64,000 nucleotides of DNA from Candidatus Parcubacteria bacterium (GCA_002869165.1 PKTK01000001.1:1-64000); one strand, 5' to 3'; shown: positions 36,125 to 44,855, numbered from the stretch's first letter. Numbers and translations: made by a program. The notes: generated from the sequence alone by a model not told the origin.

Positions 36125-36856
36125 ATGAAAAAAATATTAACAATAGCAACCTTAGTTTTTCTATTTAGCTTGACAGTTACCCCTGCTTTAGCTGATGGAA
36201 ATGACACGGTTTTAAACGAAAATTCAGCTGAAGTTATGAACGGTTCAATGGTAATGACCAATACTGGAGATAATTGGGCTGATGGCTCATATGGTGGTGA
36301 AGGAGGAAATGGAGGGGACATCAGAAATGGTAGTAGATCAAGAGATTACCATGGAGAAGTTCAATTATTGGGACCTGGACCAATGTTTTTTGATGGTGAA
36401 GATGGAGATGTAGAGGATTCAACCACAGGAAATGGTGGCGCTGGTGGAGATGCAGCTGAAGGAGGCACTGTGATCACTGGTGATGCTCATGCTGATTTGA
36501 GTGTAAGAAACGTAGTGAATAGTAATGATACTGAGATAAATCGATGTGCATGTGATGAAGACAATGATGATGGCAATACTAGAGTAAGAAATATTAACTT
36601 AGCCTTTTTAGGCAGCGGAGAATTTATAGCAGCTAATACTGGCTCAAATGATGCTGAAGGCTCTTATGGCGGTGAAGGTGGAAATGCCGGTGATATTTCA
36701 AATAGAGGTGAAGGAGATGTTGAGGACTCAACAACAGGCTCAGGTGCTAGAGGTGGAGCTGGCGCGGCTGGTGGTCTAGTTCAAAGTGGAGCTTCAACTG
36801 CTACAAGCGCTTTAGTAGATAGAATAAACGAAAACGTAACAAGAATAATGAGGTAA
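36125..36856 (+). CDS. Exported Gly-rich surface protein 1
   Basis: A 243-residue protein with a signal peptide (MKKILTIATLVFLFSLTVTPALA) followed by low-complexity Gly/Asp/Asn modules. The block NTGDNWADGSYGGEGGNGGD occurs twice in variant form (also NTGSNDAEGSYGGEGGNAGD), each followed by GDVEDSTTG. A CACDED segment with two Cys separates them, and the protein ends INENVTRIMR. The following gene encodes a longer paralogue with the same modules and the same end. Such repeats suggest an extended, possibly ion-binding surface layer component (inference). No anchor is visible. Confidence 0.75.
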   Translation: MKKILTIATLVFLFSLTVTPALADGNDTVLNENSAEVMNGSMVMTNTGDNWADGSYGGEGGNGGDIRNGSRSRDYHGEVQLLGPGPMFFDGEDGDVEDSTTGNGGAGGDAAEGGTVITGDAHADLSVRNVVNSNDTEINRCACDEDNDDGNTRVRNINLAFLGSGEFIAANTGSNDAEGSYGGEGGNAGDISNRGEGDVEDSTTGSGARGGAGAAGGLVQSGASTATSALVDRINENVTRIMR

Positions 36857-36858
36857 TA

Positions 36859-36898
36859 TTAGAAGGGTCTATTCTTTTAAAAGAATAGACCCTTCTAA
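36859..36898 (+). terminator. Perfect 40-bp palindrome between the Gly-rich paralogues
   Basis: Two 20-base arms (36859-36878 and 36879-36898) are exact inverse complements with no spacer; as RNA they form a long hairpin. No T-run follows, so termination is possible but not certain. Confidence 0.7.
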
Positions 36899-36908
36899 AT
36901 AAAAACAT

Positions 36909-38054
36909 ATGAAAAAAATAATTAAAATTGTATCTATCTTTAGCATGACTGCTATTGCTTTAGCTCTTCCATTTTATGCTTTTGCCGCTACTACTGATTG
37001 GGCTAGTTCTGTAACTAGTTTTAGTCAGGGAATGCAAAAGGGCGGAGCAGCTGTTGATGCTGGAAGATCAGACCCTAATGAAGCATTGGGTGCAAACGAT
37101 GGTGTCTTTGTTTCACTTGGTTATGGAGGAGAATTAGTTCTCGAATTTCCCACCAAGGGAATGGGTAGTCTCATGATTGCAAGTTATGAGGTAACTGGTG
37201 GAACATACCCAGAAGAAACAGCTGATGTTTATGTTAGTTCTGATGGTATTAGTTGGGACTTTGTAGGATCCGCTAGTAACGAAATGGGCGAAGATGATGG
37301 CATTACTGAGATTGATGTAGTAGATGATATATGTATCAAATGGGTAAAATTAGTTGATACAACTGATGAAGCTCTACATAACGATTCTTCTGATGCTTAT
37401 GATGTTGATGCTGTAAGTCTTACTTATGATGAAGAGTGTATTGAAGAAGAGAGAGGCAGTGATGGTAATGACACAGTGACAAATAACAATAGCGCTATGG
37501 TTAGCAACAATATTGTAATTGGAGCTAATACTGGTGGAAATTGGGCAGGAGGTTCTTATGGCGGTGAAGGCGGTGATGGTGGTGATGTTGTTAATGGTGA
37601 TGATGGTGATGTAGAAGATTCAAACACTGGCAGAGGTGGAGCAGGTGGAGACGCTGCTGAAGGCGGCACCATAATTAGCGGTGATATTAGCATGGATTTA
37701 GAAGTAACTAATCGAGTTAATTATAATCTAACTGAAATTGATCGATGTGCTTGTAGCGGTGAAGGTGATGGCGATGTTCGAGTCAGGAACATTAATAGTG
37801 CATTGGTGGCCAATTCTACTTTAGCTATGGCTAATACGGGTCTAAACGATGCCGAAGGTTCTTATGGCGGTGAAGGTGGAGACGGTGGTGATATCATAAA
37901 TAATGAAGATGGTGATGTAGAAGATTCAAACACTGGCAATGGTGGAAATGCTGGCGCCGGTGGAGCTGGAGGTTTTGTACAAACTGGTAACTCTGAAGTT
38001 AGAACAAGCCTTGTAAATAGAATCAATGAAAATATCACTCGAATTATGAGATAG
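36909..38054 (+). CDS. Exported Gly-rich surface protein 2 with an added beta domain
   Basis: This 381-residue protein has a signal peptide (to about residue 26, AFA) and a beta-rich domain (about 27-180). That domain contains ALGANDGVFVSLGYGGELVLEF and YVSSDGISWDFVGSAS, which look like a discoidin-type or PEP-CTERM-associated sugar-binding fold. Residues about 185-381 repeat the module of the gene before (NTGGNWAGGSYGGEGGDGGD, GDVEDSNTG, CACSGEGDG, NTGLNDAEGSYGGEGG) and end INENITRIMR. A gene duplication followed by domain gain or loss explains the pair. It is separated from its paralogue by a 40-bp palindrome. Confidence 0.75.
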   Translation: MKKIIKIVSIFSMTAIALALPFYAFAATTDWASSVTSFSQGMQKGGAAVDAGRSDPNEALGANDGVFVSLGYGGELVLEFPTKGMGSLMIASYEVTGGTYPEETADVYVSSDGISWDFVGSASNEMGEDDGITEIDVVDDICIKWVKLVDTTDEALHNDSSDAYDVDAVSLTYDEECIEEERGSDGNDTVTNNNSAMVSNNIVIGANTGGNWAGGSYGGEGGDGGDVVNGDDGDVEDSNTGRGGAGGDAAEGGTIISGDISMDLEVTNRVNYNLTEIDRCACSGEGDGDVRVRNINSALVANSTLAMANTGLNDAEGSYGGEGGDGGDIINNEDGDVEDSNTGNGGNAGAGGAGGFVQTGNSEVRTSLVNRINENITRIMR

Positions 38055-38064
38055 ATAGTCAGTT

Positions 38065-38090
38065 AAAAAGGTTTTTTAATAAACCTTTTT
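38065..38090 (+). terminator. Terminator after Gly-rich protein 2
   Basis: AAAAAGGTTT pairs with AAACCTTTTT (10 bp, 6-nt loop). Confidence 0.8.
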
Positions 38091-38094
38091 CTGG

Positions 38095-38126
38095 CCAGGG
38101 CTCGGAATAAAAGTTGCGGGCCTTGG
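38095..38126 (+). promoter_or_regulatory. GC-rich hairpin in the leader of the small secreted-protein gene
   Basis: CCAGGGCTCG pairs with CGGGCCTTGG (10 bp including two G-U pairs) around a 12-nt loop. It lies 13 nt before the ATG at 38139 and stands out as GC-rich in AT-rich DNA. It could be part of a terminator array or a leader element. Confidence 0.4.
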
Positions 38127-38138
38127 TTAGTAAAAAAT

Positions 38139-38816
38139 ATGGATAAAATAATCATTATAACAATTTTAAATTTATTAATTTTACCAAATATTGCTTTGGC
38201 TGATATTGTGGTGGAGAATTCGAACTCTAGCACAGTAACAAATAGCCTTGAGATTGTTGTTGATTCTGGTTCTAATATTAGCCAAAATAATTTTGAAGGA
38301 GAAACTTCTGTAGATTTGAATATTGAAACTATTGTAAATGGTGAAAAGTTGATAGATAAAAAAATAATAGAAAGTAGTGAGGATGGGATTGATCTAAGCT
38401 ATAAAAGCAGTTTAGAGATAAATCATGACAGTGAACCTCAAATAGAAGAAGAATTAATTATTCAGCCAACAGAAGATAACCAAGATCTAGATCAAAAGCC
38501 ATCTTTAGAAGATGAGCCTAAGGTTTCGAGTGACACCGCTTCTCAAGTAAGTAGTAAAGAAGTTGTTCCTTTAATAATAAAAGAGAACGTATCAGAAGAA
38601 ACGGTCGTAACAGAGACTGCTAATGAAGAAGAAGTGAATGTTGAAACAGCGGAGCCTCATGTTTGCGATTTTACTTGCAGTAGCGCAGAGAATGAAAACA
38701 AAGCAGAAGAAACACAAGCAGAGCCCAAAACCGAAACAAACAATTTTAATATACTAGTAACAATAGCTAATTATTTTGTGAATATTTTTTCAAAGTTTGT
38801 TAAAATCTTCACCTAA
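38139..38816 (+). CDS. Secreted acidic protein of unknown function
   Basis: A 225-residue protein with a signal peptide (MDKIIIITILNLLILPNIALA). A short Asn/Ser-rich part (NSNSSTVTNSLEIVVDSGSN, similar in style to the next gene) is followed by a long acidic Glu/Gln/Thr linker (about 95-195), a CDFTC pair, and a hydrophobic C-terminal helix (NILVTIANYFVNIFSKFVKIFT) that could associate with the membrane. I do not recognise a family. It starts 16 nt before the next surface gene and is probably co-transcribed with it. Confidence 0.65.
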   Translation: MDKIIIITILNLLILPNIALADIVVENSNSSTVTNSLEIVVDSGSNISQNNFEGETSVDLNIETIVNGEKLIDKKIIESSEDGIDLSYKSSLEINHDSEPQIEEELIIQPTEDNQDLDQKPSLEDEPKVSSDTASQVSSKEVVPLIIKENVSEETVVTETANEEEVNVETAEPHVCDFTCSSAENENKAEETQAEPKTETNNFNILVTIANYFVNIFSKFVKIFT

Positions 38817-38831
38817 TAAAAAAATAAATAT

Positions 38832-41804
38832 ATGTGTTTCCAAAAAATTAAAATATTATTTTACCTCATGGCTCTTTTTGTTTATTCTTTTGCTTATCCG
38901 GGCTTAGTAATTGCCCAGGAAGTCGAAGAACCACAAGCAGAAATAACTGTAGTAGAAACCGGTGATATTGAAGCTAATGTAGACAATGTGAATAATGTAA
39001 ATGAGAACGACACTGAAGAAACATCAGGCACAGGAGGTGATCAAAATTTGGGAACAATGAATCAAAACGACTCAGATATTGAAAATAATACATCAGGTGA
39101 TCTGGAAAGTGGAGAGAATGAAATTAATAATTCTGATGGCGCTAGTTTGATTGATACAGGAGATGTACAAGCAGATGTATTAACTGAAAATCAGACTAAT
39201 GCAAATTTTGTTGATTCAAGTTGTGGTGATGATTGCCCAGCTACTAGCAGTGATGAAGTACTTAAAGAGGGCACTACTTCGTCTTCTGAGAATGCCATCG
39301 ATCAAGCTTCTACAACTGTAAATAATTTAAATAATGCTATCACATCCAATGATGTGGATTTGTCATTGGGTAGTGGCGATAATTCAATAAACGGAGGAGA
39401 AGATGCAACGATTGTAACTGGTGATGTGGGGATAATCAATATAATCATTAATTATATAAATACTAATTTTTTTGGAACAGGCAAGGAATATTTTATAAAT
39501 GTTTTTAATTCAGTAGCAGGATCAATTGACTTGAGTGCATTTGGAATTGGTGAAGAGGAAGGTGATGAATGTAGTGGTGAAAACTGTACTTTGAATGTAA
39601 ACAATGATAACGATGCTACTATAGATAATAACATCGTAATTGATGTAAAGACTGGTGCTAATATGATTTCCTCAACCAGTGGAGAAGCCTATATTGAAAC
39701 TGGCGATATAAATGTGGTAAATGATGTTCTAAATATTGCCAATCTAAATGTAACTGGTGATGATTGGTTTTTTGCAGTGGTTAATATTTTTGGTGAACTT
39801 GAAGGCGATATTATTTTGCCAGCAGTTTCTGAGGATGAAGAAGTAGCAAGCACTGAAAATGTTTTGGAGGAAGCTGTAAAAAATGCCAGCACAACAGACA
39901 AACAATTCGTAGTAGCAAATGAGAATGCAGCCAATGTTTTAAATAATATTGTTATAAACACTGAAACTGGTTCAAATACTCTAGCTAGTGCAACAGAAAG
40001 TGTGATAGTGACCGGAGATACAGAAATAAATAATAATCTATTCAATCTAATAAATTACAATATTACAGGTAATTCCTGGAAGTTTGCGCGGGTAAATGTC
40101 TTTGGTAATTGGGAGGGCTTCATACAGGGATTACCTGATACTTATTCTTATATTGAAGATGAAAATGGAATTACGATCTATAATAGTTTTTTGGATGACT
40201 TTAGCGTCAGTTCAAAAGACTATGTTCGTTTTATAGTAGGAAATAACAATGAAGCTACGACCACAAATAATATTGAAATTAATGCAACAACAGGGGAGAA
40301 TTCTATTTTGGATAATATGGGTATATCAGCAATTGTAAGTGGAGGCATTAGCATTGCCAATAATTTACTTAATTTTATCAATTCTAATTTTTCTGGTGAG
40401 AACTGGGAATTTTCCATGGTAAATGTTTTTGGAGATTGGCAGGGTAATCTTTCTTTTGGACAACCTGATTTATGGATAGTTGAATCGATTGATAAAACAA
40501 CTGCAGTAGCGGGAGATTATGTGACTTATACTTTTTTGTTTGGAAACAAAGGAGATGCTACTGCCCACGATGTGGAATTGAATGATTTTATAAATGACGC
40601 TTTTATAAATATTATTGGTTCTCAAACTGAGGATTATGAAAATGGCGTCTTGAGTTTGCCACTCGGTGATATTCCGCCAAATACTCAAGGGTCGATGTCA
40701 TATACTGTGCAGGTAAAGCCAAGTTTATCTTCGGCAGAGGAGACAGTTGTCAATGAAGTTTATATAAACGGAATTGATAACGAAAGAGATTACACTAACA
40801 ATAGAAGTGGTGTGCAATTCTTGGCAACCTCACTTAGTGCTAGTGAGGCAGGCGCCAGTAGCGCTAGCAGCGGAGGATCGGGCAATAGAGCAGTATTTCA
40901 TCCAAATTTTTCAATAATTAAAAGCAATAATTCAAGTAGTGAAGTAAAACCAGGTGATACAGTTGATTTTAAGATAGTTATTCAAAATATCGGTAATGAA
41001 GATGCCTTTGATGTGTTAGTTTTGGATGTTTTGAAACGAAAGGATACTGAAGAAGAAATTAGTAGTAAGGTTTGGGATTTAAATACTGTTCAAGATAGAG
41101 AGGAAATTGTAATTGAATATTCCCTTGAGATCAAAGAAGATCTAAGTAGTGGAGTTTATGTAAATGAAGTTATGGTAGAAGGTTGGGATGATGCTTCAAA
41201 AATATGGATTACAGCGGTAGCTTCATCAAAGATAAAAGTTGATAATGATAGTAGTGAGCCAGTGGTCTTGGGAGTCGAGGGTAAAGCTGACCTAAGCGCT
41301 AGAAAAATTTGGCCAAATGATTCATTTCGTCCAGGGGACGAGTTCGATTATAGCGTGATAGTTAAGAATAATGGAAATATTGATGCTGTTGATGTTCAAT
41401 TAACTGAGATTTTACCTGATGATATTAAATTTGTAGATTTTGGCTCAAGTGAGCAGACTTTGTATCTTGGGAATTTAGGTCCAGGCATAGAAACATCCGT
41501 AGTCTTAAAAGCCAAGGTTTTAGATTATGCAAATACTGGAGAATATGAATCGGATAGCTTTATTAGATCATATAATGACAAAGAAATAAAAATTGTCGAG
41601 AGTCTAATTATTGAAGAGATTTTGGCAGATGTAGAAGTTGCAGAAATCACCGAATATTCCAGTGATGAATTATTGAGCCCAACGGGCTTTTCTATTAAAG
41701 AGTTTGTGCTATTGATAAGTTTGTTTATAGCTTTGTATTTCTTCTCTTATAAATTAAAACAAAAGTACTTACTCAGAAAAAATGAATTTATTATAAGGCC
41801 TTGA
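38832..41804 (+). CDS. Large cell-surface protein with repeats, DUF11-like domains and C-terminal anchor
   Basis: This 990-residue protein has a signal peptide (to about residue 29) and an Asn/Asp-rich region. Four or more copies follow of a module with core TGDTEINNNLFNLINYNITGNSWKF-like sequence and an NVFGNWEG end (about 180-550). Three DUF11/CARDB-like domains come next (about 555-640, 685-780, 820-905; VTYTFLFGNKGDATAHDVELND, VDFKIVIQNIGNEDAFDVLVLD, FDYSVIVKNNGNIDAVDVQLTE). A LSPTGF motif, a membrane helix and a basic tail end the protein, an arrangement like a sortase sorting signal. The TGA stop lies inside the -35 of the next promoter. Confidence 0.8.
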   Translation: MCFQKIKILFYLMALFVYSFAYPGLVIAQEVEEPQAEITVVETGDIEANVDNVNNVNENDTEETSGTGGDQNLGTMNQNDSDIENNTSGDLESGENEINNSDGASLIDTGDVQADVLTENQTNANFVDSSCGDDCPATSSDEVLKEGTTSSSENAIDQASTTVNNLNNAITSNDVDLSLGSGDNSINGGEDATIVTGDVGIINIIINYINTNFFGTGKEYFINVFNSVAGSIDLSAFGIGEEEGDECSGENCTLNVNNDNDATIDNNIVIDVKTGANMISSTSGEAYIETGDINVVNDVLNIANLNVTGDDWFFAVVNIFGELEGDIILPAVSEDEEVASTENVLEEAVKNASTTDKQFVVANENAANVLNNIVINTETGSNTLASATESVIVTGDTEINNNLFNLINYNITGNSWKFARVNVFGNWEGFIQGLPDTYSYIEDENGITIYNSFLDDFSVSSKDYVRFIVGNNNEATTTNNIEINATTGENSILDNMGISAIVSGGISIANNLLNFINSNFSGENWEFSMVNVFGDWQGNLSFGQPDLWIVESIDKTTAVAGDYVTYTFLFGNKGDATAHDVELNDFINDAFINIIGSQTEDYENGVLSLPLGDIPPNTQGSMSYTVQVKPSLSSAEETVVNEVYINGIDNERDYTNNRSGVQFLATSLSASEAGASSASSGGSGNRAVFHPNFSIIKSNNSSSEVKPGDTVDFKIVIQNIGNEDAFDVLVLDVLKRKDTEEEISSKVWDLNTVQDREEIVIEYSLEIKEDLSSGVYVNEVMVEGWDDASKIWITAVASSKIKVDNDSSEPVVLGVEGKADLSARKIWPNDSFRPGDEFDYSVIVKNNGNIDAVDVQLTEILPDDIKFVDFGSSEQTLYLGNLGPGIETSVVLKAKVLDYANTGEYESDSFIRSYNDKEIKIVESLIIEEILADVEVAEITEYSSDELLSPTGFSIKEFVLLISLFIALYFFSYKLKQKYLLRKNEFIIRP

Positions 41805-41830
41805 CACCCTATGGGGGTGTATGATATATT
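41801..41830 (+). promoter_or_regulatory. Peroxiredoxin promoter with CsoR-type operator
   Basis: TTGACA (41801-41806) and TATATT (41825-41830) with extended TG, 18-nt spacer. The inverted repeat ACACCC-TATGG-GGGTGT (41804-41820) fills the spacer. G/C-tract inverted repeats of this form are typical operators of CsoR/RcnR/FrmR-family repressors. The -35 overlaps the upstream stop codon. Confidence 0.75.
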
Positions 41831-41872
41831 GTTATTAAATTAATATTTATTAACAATTAGATTTATAAATTT

Positions 41873-42529
41873 ATGGAAAATGAAACAAGACAAGGTTTAC
41901 CACTTTTAGGAGAAGCAATTCCCGAAATGGAAGTGGTAACAACTCATGGCGTAAAAAATATCCCAGGAGATTATAAGGGGAAATGGTTGGTTCTATTTTC
42001 TCATCCAGCTGATTTTACTCCAGTTTGTACAACAGAGTTCGTGGCCTTTAACAGGCGTTATGATGAATTTCAAAAATTAAACACAGAGTTATTGGGCTTA
42101 TCAATTGACCAAGTATTTTCACACATTAAATGGACTCAGTGGATAAAAGACAATCTAGATGAAGAAATAAAGTTTCCAATAATAGCCGATGATATGGGAA
42201 ATGTTGCCAAACAATTAGGAATGGTACATCCTGGCAAGGGGACCAATACGGTTAGAGCTGTATTTATCATCGATGCTAAGGGATTACTTAGAACAGTGAT
42301 GTATTATCCTCAAGAAATTGGAAGAAATATGGATGAAATCCTAAGAGCAATCAAAGCCTTGCAATTATCTGATGAAAAAGGAGTAGCGGTCCCAGCTGGT
42401 TGGCCAAACAACGAACTTATTAGTGACGAAGTAATTATACCGCCAGCCAAGACCGAAGAAGATGCTGAAAAAAGAAAAGGGCAAGATGGCTGTTATGATT
42501 GGTGGTTTTGTCACAAAAAAGCCGATTAG
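41873..42529 (+). CDS. 1-Cys (Prx6-type) peroxiredoxin
   Basis: A 218-residue cytosolic thiol peroxidase that reduces peroxides. The peroxidatic Cys52 lies in SHPADFTPVCTTEF; HIKWTQWI, FPIIADDMGNVAKQLGM and RTVMYYPQEIGRNMDEILR match the Prx6 group, which has a long C-terminal domain. Here the C-terminus ends with an added CYDWWFCHKKAD with two Cys that could resolve the sulfenate. It sits alone between a CsoR-type operator promoter and a terminator, and the same promoter type drives the membrane protein at 42900, so both may answer one metal, sulfide or aldehyde signal. Confidence 0.93.
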   Translation: MENETRQGLPLLGEAIPEMEVVTTHGVKNIPGDYKGKWLVLFSHPADFTPVCTTEFVAFNRRYDEFQKLNTELLGLSIDQVFSHIKWTQWIKDNLDEEIKFPIIADDMGNVAKQLGMVHPGKGTNTVRAVFIIDAKGLLRTVMYYPQEIGRNMDEILRAIKALQLSDEKGVAVPAGWPNNELISDEVIIPPAKTEEDAEKRKGQDGCYDWWFCHKKAD

Positions 42530-42571
42530 TTTTTTAGAATTAAGAATTATGAATTAAGATTTAAGAATAAT

Positions 42572-42600
42572 AAAAGAAGAGCACAATGCTCTTCTTTTTT
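42572..42600 (+). terminator. Terminator after the peroxiredoxin gene
   Basis: A 12-bp perfect stem (42572-42583 with 42587-42598), CAA loop, and a T-run. Confidence 0.9.
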
Positions 42601-42615
42601 TATATTTCGTCTTTT

Positions 42616-42741
42616 TGTCATTCCCGCTCCTCCTCTGTCATTCCCGCCTGTCCCGTCTTCTTGCGGGGGCGAGCGAAGCGAGAGAAGGGAATCTCGTGAG
42701 TACTAGAAAAACATGAGATTTCTGCTTTCGCAGGAATGACA
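42616..42741 (+). repeat. Family B MITE-like repeat (diverged, double left end)
   Basis: TGTCATTCCCG occurs twice (42616 and 42636), the right end is GGAATGACA, and GGGAATCTCGTGA is shared with the copy at 23400-23497. The doubled left end suggests one element inserted in another. Confidence 0.75.
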
Positions 42742-42800
42742 GAAATGTATTTAATAATAGTGAAAAATAGTCAAATGTGCAGACTAAAACAACATAGTTC

Positions 42801-42830
42801 TTGACACCCCCAGGGGGTGTATGATAAAAT
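42801..42830 (+). promoter_or_regulatory. Second promoter with CsoR-type operator
   Basis: TTGACA (42801-42806) and TAAAAT (42825-42830) with extended TG. The spacer holds ACACCCCC-A-GGGGGTGT, a perfect 8-bp inverted repeat in the same register as at 41804-41820. Confidence 0.8.
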
Positions 42831-42899
42831 GGTTGTTAGTTAATAAATAATATTAATATATATTTAAATATATATTTAAATATATATTTTTTAAAAAAA

Positions 42900-44066
42900 A
42901 TGAGAAAAGAAATGCTGAAAAAATTCAGCCCACTTATTTGGCTATCTTCTCTGGGAGCAGGAGGTATCTCTGTGATATTCTTTGCTTTTTTAAATTACAC
43001 CATTCCTCATGGAAAGGGACTTATTAATATCAGTCAGATTCACTCTGCTTATAGCGGTTTAGCCCTGGCTGGTTTTATGTTTTTAGAGGCCTTGATGGTT
43101 GTTTTTATTTTGCTTCACTTTGCTTTAACTTTGCAGTTAATCCCAAAGCTATTAGCTTGGATAAAAACTCCTTATTATAAAGAATTACTTGACAATCCAT
43201 TAGCAAATGCAGCGATTTTAGCTCCATTTATTTCTATAACAATGAGTATGAATGTTTTGATTGGTCCTATTAGATATTTATTTGTTCCTTTAGCTGAAAA
43301 TTTGCAGTCCATGATGTTGCCAGGATTTTTGGTCTGGTCTTTGATTTGGATTGCTTTAATGCGTATGGAAATTAAACTACTAAAGATATCTTTTGAAAAA
43401 GGTTTTGACGTTGACAAGGTTAATTTTGGTTGGTTGCTTCACCCCTTTGCTTTAGGAATGCTTTCTGTGACTGGTGCTGGCATTGCAGCAATGGCAAGTA
43501 ATATTGTTTTAGCCAATACAGCCTTTTTCATGTTGCTTGTATCTGGTTCAATGGGTTTATTTTTATTGTTAGTTAAATCTGTTGCAATATTCAAAAGCCA
43601 CTTTGCTAGCGATGGTTTGCCTGCCAAGCAGTTTTTACCATCACTTTTAATAATTGTGCCCAACATAACATTGTATGCAATTACTTTTTTTAGAGTAGGG
43701 CATTTTCTTGAACACCACCATGGTGCACAGCTTGGCTCTTATTTTTTTGTAGTGATGACTTTGGCTTTTGCCTTTGAGACCTGGTATTTGATGTTTGGTT
43801 TAGCTTTGTTAAAGGATTATTTTACAACTCATATGAAAACAGAATATCATGTTTCACAGTGGGGACTAGTTTGCCCATTTGTGGCATACGCTGTTCTTGG
43901 ATCATTTGTGTATAATTTATTTTTGCCTTATACTTTATTTTTCTGGTTTATTTTAGCTGTAACTGCTTTTACAATTTCTCTATTTTTCTTTATTTTGTTC
44001 AAGCAATATTTATGTCTAAAAAGTGCAAAGAGCTCAGCAAATGAACCAAAGTTAATGTGCGCATAG
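42900..44066 (+). CDS. Polytopic membrane protein, about ten helices
   Basis: A 388-residue integral membrane protein with about ten hydrophobic segments spaced evenly from residue 12 to 370. HPFALGMLSVTGAGIAAMASN and the even helix spacing are reminiscent of the TDT/SLAC1-like transporters, but I cannot confirm that. A conserved-looking FFRVGHFLEHHHGAQ contains four His in the region between helices 7 and 8. It is the only gene behind a promoter with a CsoR-type operator, shared with the peroxiredoxin gene, so it may move a sulfur, metal or small reactive species. The substrate is unknown. Confidence 0.7.
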   Translation: MRKEMLKKFSPLIWLSSLGAGGISVIFFAFLNYTIPHGKGLINISQIHSAYSGLALAGFMFLEALMVVFILLHFALTLQLIPKLLAWIKTPYYKELLDNPLANAAILAPFISITMSMNVLIGPIRYLFVPLAENLQSMMLPGFLVWSLIWIALMRMEIKLLKISFEKGFDVDKVNFGWLLHPFALGMLSVTGAGIAAMASNIVLANTAFFMLLVSGSMGLFLLLVKSVAIFKSHFASDGLPAKQFLPSLLIIVPNITLYAITFFRVGHFLEHHHGAQLGSYFFVVMTLAFAFETWYLMFGLALLKDYFTTHMKTEYHVSQWGLVCPFVAYAVLGSFVYNLFLPYTLFFWFILAVTAFTISLFFFILFKQYLCLKSAKSSANEPKLMCA

Positions 44067-44085
44067 AGTTTTAATGCCAATTTTT

Positions 44086-44118
44086 AAAAAGAATATATCA
44101 CAGTTATATATTCTTTTT
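44086..44118 (+). terminator. Terminator after the polytopic membrane protein gene
   Basis: AAAAAGAATATAT pairs perfectly with ATATATTCTTTTT (13 bp, 7-nt loop). Confidence 0.9.
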
Positions 44119-44141
44119 TTATATGTTTAGACTCTTAATTA

Positions 44142-44150
44142 TGATATAAT
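44142..44150 (+). promoter_or_regulatory. Extended -10 promoter giving a leaderless transcript
   Basis: TGATATAAT lies only 6 nt before the ATG at 44157, so transcription should begin at or next to the start codon. Confidence 0.65.
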
Positions 44151-44156
44151 TTATTT

Positions 44157-44744
44157 ATGATAGATAAATATTTCACAAGTAATAAAGAATGGAGTGATAT
44201 TACCATTAATAATGGTGGGCTTAAAGATAAAAAAATCAAAAACCTTAAATTTTATAATTCAAAGTTAAGCGCTTTGTCTTTGAATGGCTTGGAGTTGATA
44301 GATTTTGAATTTCTTGGATCAAAAATTGATAAATTGGATTTTTCAAACACTTCTTTGGAAAAAGCCTATTTGAAAAATTCTCTTTTTGAGAATTCCAAGG
44401 CCACTGGTTTGAATTTGGCAGAATCAGAAATGAAAGGTTTAGAAATTAATAATTGCAAAATTGATTTAGCTAATTTTAGATATGCAAATTTTGATGATGT
44501 AGTTTTTGATAATTGTATATTGATTGGGAGTGATTTTCAGGCTGCTAATCTTAAAAATGTAGTTTTTAGAAGTTGCAATTTGAGTGATGTGGATTTTTCT
44601 CAGGCAATAATGAAAAAAGTAGATATTAGGCATTCTCTTATTTTGGGTATGAAAATAGCCCCAGAGAATTTTAGGGAATTAACCGTTGATCCAAATCAAG
44701 CAGGTATTTTAGCATCTGTGATGGGGTTAAATGTAAAAAATTAA
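44157..44744 (+). CDS. Pentapeptide repeat protein
   Basis: A 195-residue protein whose residues about 30-165 follow the A(D/N)LxX pattern (LDFSNTSLEKAYLKNSLFENSKATGLNLAESEMKGLEI, ANFRYANFDDVVFDNCILIGSDFQAANLKNVVFRSCNLSDVDFSQA). This forms a right-handed quadrilateral beta-helix. Roles vary, including DNA mimicry that protects gyrase, and cannot be assigned here. The C-terminal 35 residues are globular. No signal peptide is present. The gene stands alone with an apparently leaderless promoter. Confidence 0.85.
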   Translation: MIDKYFTSNKEWSDITINNGGLKDKKIKNLKFYNSKLSALSLNGLELIDFEFLGSKIDKLDFSNTSLEKAYLKNSLFENSKATGLNLAESEMKGLEINNCKIDLANFRYANFDDVVFDNCILIGSDFQAANLKNVVFRSCNLSDVDFSQAIMKKVDIRHSLILGMKIAPENFRELTVDPNQAGILASVMGLNVKN

Positions 44745-44790
44745 ATAATATTAGCAAAATATTTATTATATAGTATTTTTTTTATTATGC

Positions 44791-44819
44791 TTGACTTCTA
44801 GTGTAAAATATATTACTAT
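44791..44819 (+). promoter_or_regulatory. Promoter of rpmG
   Basis: TTGACT (44791-44796), 17-nt spacer, TACTAT (44814-44819). Confidence 0.6.
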
Positions 44820-44855
44820 ATCTATGTAAATATTATTAAATATAAGGCGATTTTT

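Noticed and set aside
36125..38054. PE-PGRS-like or ice-binding protein identity for the Gly-rich genes
   Set aside because: Gly-rich composition alone does not support either; there is no TxT ladder or PE domain.
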